Source: Lepeophtheirus salmonis (lineage: Eukaryota; Arthropoda; Copepoda; Siphonostomatoida; Caligidae). Taken from it: a DNA stretch of 64,000 bases. The notes beneath the pieces are model-generated. The model worked only from the letters and a program-made list of their open reading frames with translations. It had not been told where the DNA came from and did no database searches. Made by a program: the position numbers and the translations under genes. The stretch covers positions 41,459,806 through 41,523,805 of the forward strand of contig NC_052137.2 in the NCBI RefSeq assembly GCF_016086655.4, given 5' to 3'. This document shows, piece after piece, positions 11,642 through 21,368 of this stretch. Position 1 is the stretch's first letter; the number at the start of each line of letters is the position of its first letter.

Positions 11642-11711
11642 ATCCCTGCACTACTAACGAGTCATTAGTAGTGCAGGGATCATTAGTAAGGTCATTAGTA
11701 ATGACCTTACT
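11642..11711. repeat. Two adjacent perfect hairpins
   Basis: Hairpin 1 has a perfect 16-bp stem, ATCCCTGCACTACTAA at 11642-11657 pairing with 11665-11680 around the 7-base loop CGAGTCA. Four bases later, hairpin 2 is a perfect interrupted palindrome at 11685-11711 (13-bp stem including GTAAGGTCATTA, single central G). Both share the word CATTAGTA, which suggests stepwise copying. They lie between two gypsy relics, with no coding frame. Confidence 0.9.
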
Positions 11712-11741
11712 CCTATTATTCAGTCGATAATTATAATTAAG

Positions 11742-12068
11742 TTATTCGTGTGACCCTAGTAAAGGGAGAACATACTCAATGATAGAGCTCCATACTGACC
11801 ACATCTTCCTCCATTGATTATCCGATCTTTTCACCACTCCAAACATTTCAGATGGACCCATACAGATCCGTTCAGCAAATTGAAAAACAATCGGTTGGTA
11901 GAATTTTGTTTTCATTTTAATTGCCCAAAAATAACCAGAGATTATGAGTCGTTTTAACCCCGAGAGATTCAGTGCCTTCCACATACCTTTTATGTGTGTA
12001 GGATCAAGACGACAGCAGGTTGTTGCAGCACTAATCTTCGACCTTAAAACATATGCTCTTGCATACAC
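11742..12068 (-). CDS. Unrecognised 108-codon open frame
   Basis: The peptide is moderately hydrophobic with several Trp and Cys residues (for example TTCCRLDPTHIKGMWKALNL) but no family motif that I can name. It lies between gypsy relics A and B, possibly within a degenerate LTR or leader. It may not be a gene. Confidence 0.2.
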   Translation of the reverse strand: MYARAYVLRSKISAATTCCRLDPTHIKGMWKALNLSGLKRLIISGYFWAIKMKTKFYQPIVFQFAERICMGPSEMFGVVKRSDNQWRKMWSVWSSIIEYVLPLLGSHE

Positions 12069-12279
12069 CCATACTATATCTTCCCTTAATTTATATATAC
12101 TCTCACATATCGTCTTTGAAAAAAACCACGTATCTCAGTAGATGGAATGTTTTTGGGAGGATATTGATATCCCAGGCCTTTCGTATTTTATATCTATTAA
12201 GTGGGATATTACTGAAAAATCTGACACTTTTCTGTATAGTAGATAAAATTTTTTAATCGTTTTCTTCTCTTAGCTTAGG

Positions 12280-14125
12280 TACTGCAGCTATAAACTTCGA
12301 TACATAGAAGTGAGGAAGACTTAACAAAACGTAGCTCGTTAAGACCATCATATGTCTTAAGGCAGTTATCACAGTTGGATAAAACACTAGTCTTCTCGAT
12401 GTTGATGGAGAGACTTGGGAGATAGAATATGCCCGTTTTTCTTGTGTTCTCTGATTGGCTTATTTTTAACAAAACATAGTCCGCCTTGCTCAGACGATTG
12501 TCGAACGTTTCTCTCTAAATTACTCGTGGGGAAAAGTGAGGCACCTTCTCCATCTTATCGAAAAAGCGCCCAACATCAGCATCTACCTAAGGAATAAGAA
12601 ACGAATCGAAAAAGCCTAAAGCCAAAGGACCCGAGCGACCAGTAATTAACTGGTAGGGTGAATATTTAGATCCTTGATCCATTGGTACTGAATTCCTCAG
12701 TCTCTACAGAAAAACAGGCAGAACATGTATCCAATTTTCTTTCTCTTCTAGTATCTGTGCAACAACCTAGTTTTAAGGGATCTGTTCTATCAACCCTTTT
12801 GATTTAGGATGATATGATGTGGTTGTGTAATTCGCAATTTTAAGTGCCCTGCAAACATACGTCCAAATATCAATTGTGAATTTCGTCTCCCTGTCTGGTA
12901 CAATGATGTCAGGTAGTCCAAATCTTGATTTCCAACCGTCCAAGAAAGCTCCAGCCACTGTACTAGAGATGATATATGGAATTGGGATCACTTCCGATCC
13001 ATTATAGCCAGGGCATAGCAGTGTCATTTACGAGAGTGAACAGACCGATTATATCAATGTGGATGGTGGGGAAGATGGAATGAGGAAGTAGGCTTGAATG
13101 TTCCAAAAGGCTTCGTTTTTTGACATTCGATACATTCTTCAATAAATTTATTCATATCATAACGTAATTTAGGGTGAACATAGAAAAGTGATTCCCTTCC
13201 TAAAGTATCTTTAAATCCTGGATATCTTTTGGGATGAATGACTCATTTGTCAGAGAAGTTCTGGAGAGGAAGGCGACCCGAAATAAGTCTTCGTAGACGA
13301 AGTTTGTATGTAAGTACATAGAACCACACTTAAGTTAAGGGTTAACTTTAAAATTTAGGAATTTAGTGTTTGATCGTCAATGACACTTTGAAGAAAATTG
13401 GGACTTAATTTGATGTTGTTGACATTGCTCGAAAGAATATCTGCGTTGTGGTTTAATTTTCCTAAAACACGCTCAATCCTGCAATTAAACTCTGGTACAT
13501 ATGTAAATGTACGAAATTGTCTTGGAGTTCAGGAAAGATTGCAGATGTCTATCGCCGACACTAAAGGCTTATGATTTGTGATTTGCACACACAGAAAATG
13601 TTTAATACTTTCCTGAATACTAAGTCATTCCCAATCAAATGTTGAATATTTCTTTTGCGTTTCAGATAAGGCTTTAGACCAAAATGTTAGTGGTTGCCAG
13701 CAACAATTCACTTTGTGTCCCAGAAATGTTAATCCCTTGTCCGAGAAGCAATCAATATATCATTATGATGCACTACGATCTTTTATTATTCCCCTAGAAA
13801 CAGAATCGATGAGTCGCACGATTTTTAAGCCCAAACGGCATTCTCAAGTACTCATACAACCCAAATGGTGAAGTGAAAGATGTTTTACTGATGGAGTCTT
13901 ACTTATGGGTATTTCGTTGTAAGCTCTATGCAAGTCCATTGGATTACAAAAATAATTAATCCCTCTTAGATTGGCCACTCAATACCTTAAATTTGGAAGA
14001 GTATGGCATTTTCACACGAATGAAATCTTTACAATTTGTCGGGGATATAACACATATCTGGGTACCCGTATCTACAAGAACATTAATTGAATTTCTATTA
14101 ATGTCTGGTCCCTAGATGAGGTGGA
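12280..14125 (-). pseudogene. Ty3/gypsy retrotransposon relic B (protease-RT-RNase H-integrase)
   Basis: In minus-strand order, protease shows VLVDTGTQICVIS (aspartic DTG motif) near 14090. RT follows near 13900 (NPMDLHRAYNEIPISKTPSV; YEYLRMPFGLKN in a shifted frame). RNase H follows (ALSETQKKYSTFDWE near 13660; NHKPLVSAID near 13570; GKLNHNADILS near 13440). Integrase shows the zinc-finger end RYDMNKFIEECIECQKTKPF near 13130. The core at 13027-12773 has AGAFLDGWKSRFGLPDIIVP and TTSYHPKSKGLIEQ, and a tail with YSPYQLITGRSGPLALGFF near 12650. Protein spacing is short, so parts of RT are deleted, and stops and shifts are common. It differs enough from relic A to be a separate lineage. No LTR was found. 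Confidence 0.85.
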
Positions 14126-14339
14126 AGTGAGGAGTAAAGGAGACGCTAAACAAGGAATAAAGATAAAAGGTGACTATATTCTCATGAGTTTCACAAGACA
14201 ATAGTTTTAACACAAACGTGTACATACACAAAAAGGTAGATTAGTAAAAGTATTGCACTAATACATCAGGTAAATACGAGTTTAGATTTACCAGTCATTT
14301 ATTTAAAATACAAAACAAAATCCCTTCTTGAATATAGCC

Positions 14340-15770
14340 TTAAGGGCTTTTTTGGAGGACTGGAGTAAGTAAATTTTAAAATTTTTTGAAAAATTCAAAC
14401 GGCAACTTAAAGGTCCAGGGGAATCAAAATCTTGGATAAACTTCATAATTTATTCTTCATTGGTGCGTGAGTCAATTTCTTTAAAGATATCACGATTTAA
14501 ATAATTTTGATAAAAATTTTTTTCAGTGTTTCCAGAATCCCAATTTTGAAATAACAAGGGTTTCTATTTTGTTGGATCTTTCAACAATCTCCATTTCAAA
14601 AAGAAGTCACATAATATATTCAACTTAGAGACCGAACAACTATGCAATTTGGAATAAAATCTGCATGCTTCTTCGGAAATTTTCTCCGAATTCTCCGATA
14701 TTTCACCTGAGGCAAGTTTTATGGAAGTAATTTTTCCTTCGGGAAGCAATTTTTCCAGATGTTTGAAGGAAGATTTCTCTTTTACATTCAACTCCACCAT
14801 TTTATTTCTAATTCATATGAATGTTCCCATGTTTTCATTTTCTATGAACTCCACCAATTTTGTATTCGTGGTTTTATTATCAGTACTCATTTCTTCCAGA
14901 CATTTTTCAGTATTTTTTCTTTTAAAGGCAGCCTCTTTACCTTTATGAATGAATATTTTATTTGCAGAATTTTCAATATTTCTTAAGCAATCCCAAGAGT
15001 AGATTTTACCGGCATCTAATAACCCTTTGTTCCTTGTAATAATTTCAAATATCTCGTTACAAGGTTTCTCCGCTTCTGGAAGAGACACATTCAATTTCCA
15101 GAAGGATCTTCGAGGCTTAGATGTATTATTGAATGGTGAAAAAAATGGACAAGAGTAAGAAATTCACGGAGGGAACACCCTAAACTCTGTCAAAACATTT
15201 GCCAATCTACATGAAGATGGCACATAATCAAGTCGACTTCGTATTTTGTTACCAGATCTTGTAATCCCTGTAAAAGTCATTTTTGGTGCAAACTCAAGAA
15301 ACACAAGCCCATGTCCACAATTTATTTTTCATTCATAACATTTTCTATATCCGTGGCATTATTTTTTTTTACAGAAACTCCCATAGCCAGAAGCGTCGCG
15401 GCACGGGTAGGGGGTAATGTTGAGGTCCCCACTATTAGACACTCATTCTCCAATTTCTGATCCAATTTTTTACTATGAAAAACCCAAGAGAACCAAAGCT
15501 TTGATTCGAAGTTTGGACCATATAACGTATATAGTGGTGTTTTTCTTCCAAGAAAATCTATCTTTATTACAAAATAATTCCCGTTAGGATCTGACTCTCT
15601 CAGCTGAAGACTAAGATACTTTTTTATGCGGACAATTATTCCTCTGGACACCTTTTCGCGTTGCCTTTGTGAATAAGAAAGAATGAGTTTTCGAGAAAAG
15701 GTGGACAATGTCATTTTTATCTTATGTCTTGTATCACTTAGAGCGACTACGTCAGGACACGAAAATGTTC
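14340..15770 (-). pseudogene. LINE ORF2 remnant: endonuclease and start of reverse transcriptase
   Basis: On the minus strand, DVVALSDTRHKIKM near 15760 corresponds to the endonuclease block containing SDTR. The frame 15714-15322 continues with GNYFVIKIDFLGRKTPLYTL (beta-strand, YGPN block). Around 15110-14563 two long frames match the linker between endonuclease and RT (RSFWKLNVSLPEAEKP; FYSKLHS). Near 14420 DSPGPLKLPFEFFKKF matches the KSPGPDGxPxEFYK motif that opens the RT domain. The sequence stops being LINE-like after about 14340, so the RT palm is missing. Stops and frameshifts make it inactive. A compatible RT piece lies on the other strand at 46190-47690. Confidence 0.8.
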
Positions 15771-16223
15771 ATAATTATCTCATTAGTTTGGAAGCTCTAC
15801 TTAGAGATGCCACGGAGTTAAACATATTAAGTCATAAGTATTCAGATGTTCTTTAATTATGGAGTGAATAACTATTTTTATACAAAATGTTGTTGTTCAA
15901 ATGTCTTTTTACTTGGGAGGCCTTTGATTGCACTCAGATAATTAAACACTTTTATTTTGTGTTTTTGTTATACAGTTTGCACATAGGTTTTTGCCGCTCC
16001 ATTAACCTTTTCACTCCTTACTAGAGAGTTAAAAAGTGATTTTGATACTCTCGAATATTAATCTTTTCTGTACCAGTAGTTGCATAAATACTTGGACTAA
16101 TTTTTAAACGCTTATATCTCGAGGTTCCGTGACCGAAAATAAAAAATTCCGCCACAAGTAACTCGGTGAATCTTTTGTCTTTGTTTTTGTTTTTCTTTCT
16201 TGCATCAAACAAAGTCGTTTACG

Positions 16224-16655
16224 ATGAATGACGAGGCTAAATGTCATATGGTTGCCACTCTCCTCTGCGCTGGTAGTTCTGTAAAGGAGATAATCTAGGA
16301 CACTGGAGTATCCAGGACTACTGTGTTCAAGGTCCAGAAGCTTCTCAAGGAGGGAAAAGATCTGAAGGAGGGGGCCTCTGGAATGACTCGGGATTGGCTC
16401 GCTGCCAACATGCCATTTTGGAAAAAAAACATTTGGCCACCTCAATCACCTGATTTGAATCCCCTTGACTACAGTGTGTGGTGGCAAATTGAGAAGAAGG
16501 CCTGTGCTACCCGCCACCCGAATTTGGAGTCATTGAAGGCCAGTGTCAAGGAACAATGGGTAGCCATGGAAGACTATTACATCATCAATGTGTGCAAGGC
16601 CTTCTGCGGGCATTTGGAGGGTGTCATAGCAGCTGATGGTGGTTATATTCAGTAA
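16224..16655 (+). pseudogene. Mariner/Tc1-type transposase, internally deleted
   Basis: The frame opens at ATG 16224 (MNDEAKCHMVATLLCAGSSV), an N-terminal helix-turn-helix typical of the superfamily. It includes the DNA-contact helix GVSRTTVFKVQKLLKEG and is interrupted by one in-frame TAG (about 16296). The catalytic middle, with two of the three acidic residues, is missing: after LKEG the frame jumps directly to a C-terminal part with WPPQSPDLNPLDYSVWW near 16436-16485, then AFCGHLEGVIAADGGYIQ and TAA. About 144 codons remain against roughly 340 in a full-length enzyme. It could still bind DNA but not cut. No terminal repeats could be fixed. Confidence 0.75.
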
Positions 16656-16659
16656 TTAT

Positions 16660-17340
16660 ATCAAATTTTATGCCAGAATAAATTCTTTATTATATAATTC
16701 TCAAAAAAATACGTCATACGAATTTTATTACACATTTAATTATTTGCCACAAACAGTCCGCGTATTTATGCAACTACCATTAGTATATTTTTTGAGAGTA
16801 CCTCAACCTGAAACAATTGAAACACTGTTTTCTCATTTTCTCAAAATTCAATTAGACAATTTGCCCCTTTACTGAAGGAGCAAAGGGATTTTTAATGGGT
16901 CACCCTATACTTGAAATGCGATTTAGTTACTGCATATAACAGTTTTTGTCCCTATTTGTATAGTACGACTTTCCCTATTTACTTCCAATGGAATATGCGC
17001 TTTCTTTTTTATGTCTTTCACAAAAAGTTTCAAGGTATTAATTACACCATTTTCCTCCACTTTCTCTACACAGTTGTAGCCTTTCAATTTAAATACATTT
17101 GTTAAACTAAAATCTATATCCTCTTAAAGGCCTCTGATATCAATTGGAAAATATATTCCTGATGTACGTTGGTCGTATTTTATGGGAAGCTCTAAATTGG
17201 GTAAAGATTTTTTACGTCTATTGGTTTTTTAAAACCCTATCATTGCCTTTCCCAGGCCCATATATGAATTTAAATACGATAAATCATAGCCTGGGATATG
17301 TGAATCGCTATTTCAGTGACGTCAAAATCTAGAAAAAAAC
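16660..17340. other. AT-rich spacer, no gene seen
   Basis: Short overlapping frames rich in aromatic residues reflect base composition. A GGGTCACCCTATA string near 16898 resembles mariner-type ends but has no partner nearby. Confidence 0.35.
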
Positions 17341-17376
17341 TCCATCTTCGTTATAAATATTCAATTTAAAAGATTG

Positions 17377-17780
17377 TCAGAGTGTTTTAAATGAAACATC
17401 TAATCTCTCCTTACCCTTTTCAGAGTCTTGTTGGTCTTTGAGGTCATCTCTGATTTTTCTTTTCGGTGAATGACTGGCACTTTTTATAGAGTAAGAATTT
17501 GGATCCTCTGATATTCGAGATGATGGACTACTGAAATCCATGCAATTAATTAATTCTTTCCCCCTTTCCATCAGACCAATGGATGCTGGGGATCGTTCAA
17601 GGTTCAGGAGGTATGGGACTTTTTCCGGAGGGGCTCCCTCTCCCTCTTCGAATGACATTTGGAGGATGCAGAATCTGTCTCCACCACTTTCTTTACTTTG
17701 ATCATTAGCACGAAATGGTTTGTAATTTCTTATGATTTTAAATAGTTTATATAAGGAATTTTGTTCTCTTAAATTCAGGT
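17377..17780 (-). pseudogene. Possible LINE ORF1 N-terminal fragment
   Basis: On the minus strand a frame runs from about 17780 through the Met at 17658 and encodes LYKLFKIIRNYKPFRANDQS, GGDRFCILQMSFEEGEGAPP, and a Ser-rich, basic tail with SHSPKRKIRDDLKDQQD. This resembles the nucleic-acid-binding ORF1 proteins of non-LTR elements in general layout only. It lies among LINE relics on the same strand, upstream (in minus orientation) of the ORF2 remnant at 14340-15770, with the deleted mariner between. It could instead be an unrelated gene fragment. Confidence 0.3.
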
Positions 17781-17989
17781 CTTATCAACGGCACATTTTT
17801 CCGTGTTTTTAAATTTTTTGAATTTAGACCATGCCCCTTCCATTTTAAAATTGATTAACGTTTCTAAGTCTTCACATCATGTACAATCTTGTTTTTCATG
17901 CAATAATTTTTTTTATATATTTTTTTCGGTCTCTTCTCTTCTTCGCCTCAGTATTACCAGCTAAAATTAAAATTCATTATGTGGTCTTG

Positions 17990-18900
17990 TATATAAGACT
18001 TAATGCTTCGTCCATAGTCCATCCAGAATTTATGTCTTCCTGGATGTCATCAATTACATTTAGGATTGCCTCATCAACCTCAACAATTCCTAGTAACTTT
18101 TCATTTAGTTTCTATCTAGTAGGGTTATCATTTTTGTACTCTTTTGAATAACTGATTCGAGAACGAAATTATCCGTTAACCTGTTACAATTTAGCCTTGT
18201 TAGATTAAATTGATCTGACATGACCATGTCGGATACGTAGATGTGATATATCCTGTGTTTTGATGTTTTAGCTACATAGTCTCTGACAGAGGTAGGTCTA
18301 TAGTTTTTGTTACATCTGTAAGGTCTGTTAAATTGTTTTTTTTTCCCAAACCTTTAATTCTAAAATGTTCAGGAATTCAGATTCTGATGTGAAGTTTCGT
18401 TTTAATTTTTCTGTCACATTGAATTTGCCCACTATTATTACCCTTTCCTTGTTATGATTACATTTAAATTTAAAAAAGTTGTTTAAAAATTTTCTTAGAG
18501 ATGGAATATATACACCTAAAATCTTGTATATTGTACCTTAAAAGGTTACATCCATTGTTAAAATATTTCCATCTTCATCATTAAAAATGTGTTTCGTGGT
18601 TAAACCATTTCTGACCATATTGTTACACCCCTTGAACACGTGATTTGAATCTTTTAAAGTCGACTTTGATGATAAAATTTTATACTTTGTATTTATAAAA
18701 TGTTATCCATCAGTTTTTGTATTCTAGTGTCCAATTAGCAGACAAGCTCAGAAAAATTTCATGACTTCAAGAATTTCAACAAAGAAATCCTTTTTTGATT
18801 GGAACACAATCCATTCATAATTGTTTCTAATACTTTTAATTTTCTCAATTTTTTTTGGTACTAAATCTTAGATGCTTCGACTCCCCACTTTCTAAGTTAG
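17990..18900 (-). pseudogene. LINE endonuclease domain remnant (second lineage)
   Basis: Broken minus-strand frames match an APE-type endonuclease in order: KKDFFVEILEV near 18780; DEDGNILTMDVTF near 18580; YKILGVYIPSLRKFLNNFFK near 18510; RVIIVGKFNVTEKLKRNF near 18440 (the GDFNVT catalytic block, with Asp replaced by Lys in this copy); and ISHLRIRHGHVRSI near 18230 (the SDHxxV-type end of the domain). Downstream, KLLGIVEVDEAILNVIDDIQ near 18090 may be the linker region. Many stops and shifts are present. Confidence 0.6.
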
Positions 18901-19209
18901 TCCTTGATCTTTGTTTTTGGATTCTGACATCTCATTTTATTTTTGAGGTATCTCTTTCTCTCCATCTCTGATCTTCTGATTCTGAAAAAATCTTCCTTTC
19001 TCTGGTGACTGTCAAATTGATTTTATTCGACGTTGCACTCCCCTTCATTGGGCGACACATGATCTTCTTCACTCTTTGTTCCAGTGGGATTTGTCATCAC
19101 TTCCAATACTTTTGGTTTATCAATTCTTTTGGGGTATTTTATATTGATAGGAATATGTACAGGAGTATTGTCAGGGTAAGTACATTTCATTCTTTGTGGT
19201 AGCTTTCTT

Positions 19210-19320
19210 CAGATTGTGACTTGGGCCAATTCAAACAGCCTTTCATAAGGTCCCCAAAATTGGAGCACTTTGCACTCTGTTTTTTTTTCTGCCAGGGAAA
19301 TATTTGTTGATCGATGAGTA
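19210..19320 (-). pseudogene. CCHC zinc-knuckle fragment of a retroelement ORF1/Gag
   Basis: On the minus strand the peptide KCSNFGDLMKGCLNWPKSQ fits a CxxCxxxxHxxxxC knuckle with the second Cys changed to Phe and the His changed to Met. It lies just upstream (minus orientation) of the endonuclease remnant at 17990-18900, as expected for the end of ORF1 in a LINE. RNA-binding knuckles of this kind occur in both LINE ORF1 and LTR Gag proteins. Confidence 0.4.
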
Positions 19321-19849
19321 TAAACGAAGGTAATTATCTAATTTTTCAATAACTGTTACTGAAGCGTGAGGGATGGAGTTGCTTACTCTAGTTCGAATTT
19401 TGTCTGACCAGTCTTTTACAATTATGGTATTATTTACTTCAAGTATCTAATTTGATTGAATTGTCGAAAGTAAAGTCATTTTCCTATTTTCACCTAATTT
19501 TGAAATGAGAAAGATAATATGAAATAAACTTTTTCATTTTTAACTTCATCAGTTGTTTATGGTCTTCGGTTTTTATTGAATAAAGATTCCAGTCCAAGAT
19601 TTCTTTCTGGGGTTTTTTTTAATGTTGTCTCTGTATTCATATCCAAATGGAGATCTTTCACTATTTCAGTGGAGTTTGAGTTAATGATGCCATTTTTTTG
19701 TTATTGAAAATTTCAGATGTTGGTTTGCTTCTTTACAGACGAGACGAACGGGGTGAGTGACATTCATCAAACCTTTCCTCAAAGAAAGGACGTAATCCTT
19801 ATAAAGGAAATACTTCGAATACTTTGCACTCCAGATGTATATGGTTTTT

Positions 19850-19990
19850 TAGTCCTCAAGTGGTACAGGTTCAGTGCTGAACCCCATGGTAGTTTAAACT
19901 CTACTACCTCCACGTGTATAAGCACAAAGAACACCTTTTAATATGCTATAACACATCCCCACCCCACAGGTTGCACAATATCAACTTTTA
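19850..19990 (-). repeat. Inverted unit of the ~105-bp repeat family
   Basis: Read on the minus strand this stretch gives a GTTATAGCATATTAAAAGG opening, a TTCTTTGTGCTTA word and a GTAGAGTTTAAACTACC core, which match the units starting at 20168 and 20383. It lies head-on to the plus-strand array about 180 bp away. The core is itself nearly palindromic (GTTTAAAC centre). Confidence 0.6.
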
Positions 19991-20167
19991 CACAAGTACT
20001 TTGTACTTTTTTGTGCAGTGTTTAATATTGATGTAAATATAAATTTTTATACTTAGAAATATAATAGATATGTATTATACTTTTATTCATAATCATTTAT
20101 TATTCTAATTAATTAATATATGTGTACAATTTTAAGGGATGGATTGTGCTTAACCCGTGGGCCCACT

Positions 20168-20575
20168 TGTATCATGGCATATTAAAAGAGGTCTTTGGTG
20201 CTTAGAAACGCAGTAGAGTTTAAAGTTCCTTTTGGACCAGAATTTCTCTTGTTCAATCTCATGGACCGGGTATATTTTGGATATAAGAAGGGTTCATTGA
20301 TGCTCAGGGAAGTAGCAGTGGTAAATTTTTCCCTGCTTTGGGCAAAAACAGCCAATATATACACAACACATGGCCCGGGTTTATGCTAGTATATTGGAAG
20401 GGCCCTTGTTTCTTAGAAATGCGGCACTGGTAGAGTTTAAACTACCTTGGGCCCAGCACTTCACATGTACAAACTGAGGACTGGGGTGTATTTGGAGAAA
20501 TAATGAGGTTTTCTTGACGCCCGGGAATGCAAAAGCTGAAAAAGTTAACTTGCTTCGAGGCTCAGTAGTTATAGG
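20168..20575 (+). repeat. Tandem array of four ~105-bp units
   Basis: Units begin at about 20168, 20271, 20383 and 20488 (periods 103, 112 and 105 bp). Shared words are TAT..ATATT, AAGAGG or AAGGG, TTG(A/G)TGCTTAG, GCAG or GCGGCA, GTAGAGTTTAAA, CTTGGGCCC or TTTGGGCA, and CATGG(A/C)CCGGGT. Divergence between units is high, so the array is old. Open frames across it repeat related peptides such as GSLNST and are a consequence of the repeat. Confidence 0.75.
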
Positions 20576-20734
20576 AAATAGGAAATAGATAAGCAAAAAA
20601 TCGACTTAATTTTTTTTTTTTTTAATTGGTTTATTAATATAGGTGGGAATTCAACGGAGGGGAATTCTCCATCTGGGAATTTTCCAAATACCATCATAGA
20701 CATATTTTGATCTTAAGAAAAAACCAAAGGCGTT

Positions 20735-20825
20735 AATCCGGTGTAGAATGGGCATGATAAAAAAAAGTAAGCGAAGATCAACATGGTAACCGTGACAATT
20801 TGAAGAATGTTTTGGAGGAGAGAAA
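20735..20825 (+). repeat. Dispersed ~75-bp repeat shared with both palindrome arms
   Basis: The segment containing GAATGGGCATGATAAAAAA and CAACATGGTAACCGTGACAA followed by TTTGAAGAATG matches 48245-48325, where TAATGGGCATTTAAAAAAAC and AACATGGTAACCCTGACAAT occur in the same order, and the mirror copy at 58885-58965. The function is unknown. It could be part of a non-autonomous transposon. Confidence 0.6.
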
Positions 20826-21368
20826 GAATAATGCGCATTACGTTTCATTAGATCAGCTACAATCATCTTTGACAATAGAAAATGAGAATATAAAATAGAA
20901 CATGTGCTAGAATTACTCCAATTTTAATCCCAATTCTACTATAAGTCCAATAATGACTTACAATTATAAATCTGCAACAAATCCTCAGAGTTACACTCCG
21001 TCTTTTATGAGCAAACATGAACGTTCAATCAGGTTTTGAATATATTTAGAAAAGGACGTTCAATACTGAAGAATTAAATAATAATGACAACTGTTAAGGA
21101 AATAATAAAATTCGTTCTTTATACTACCAATTACAAATTAACAAGCCAGTTAAAAAAAAAACTGGATTTACATGTATGGCAATAAACAAAGACATCTTTC
21201 AACCCAGGATTTGAACGCTAAAAACGAGCGTGTGTATTCCACAAGAACTACGTGCTATTGATTTTCTTATTAGTTACTAGAGTATATTTTTAAATGCTAA
21301 GTCATTTATTTATCATCGTTTCATTTTCAATACTCATTGCAAGTTAAAAACTGTGTAAAAATAGTACA

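Noticed and set aside
14721..14986. Two plus-strand frames over the LINE relic
   Set aside because: They are antisense shadows of the minus-strand LINE ORF2 frames.
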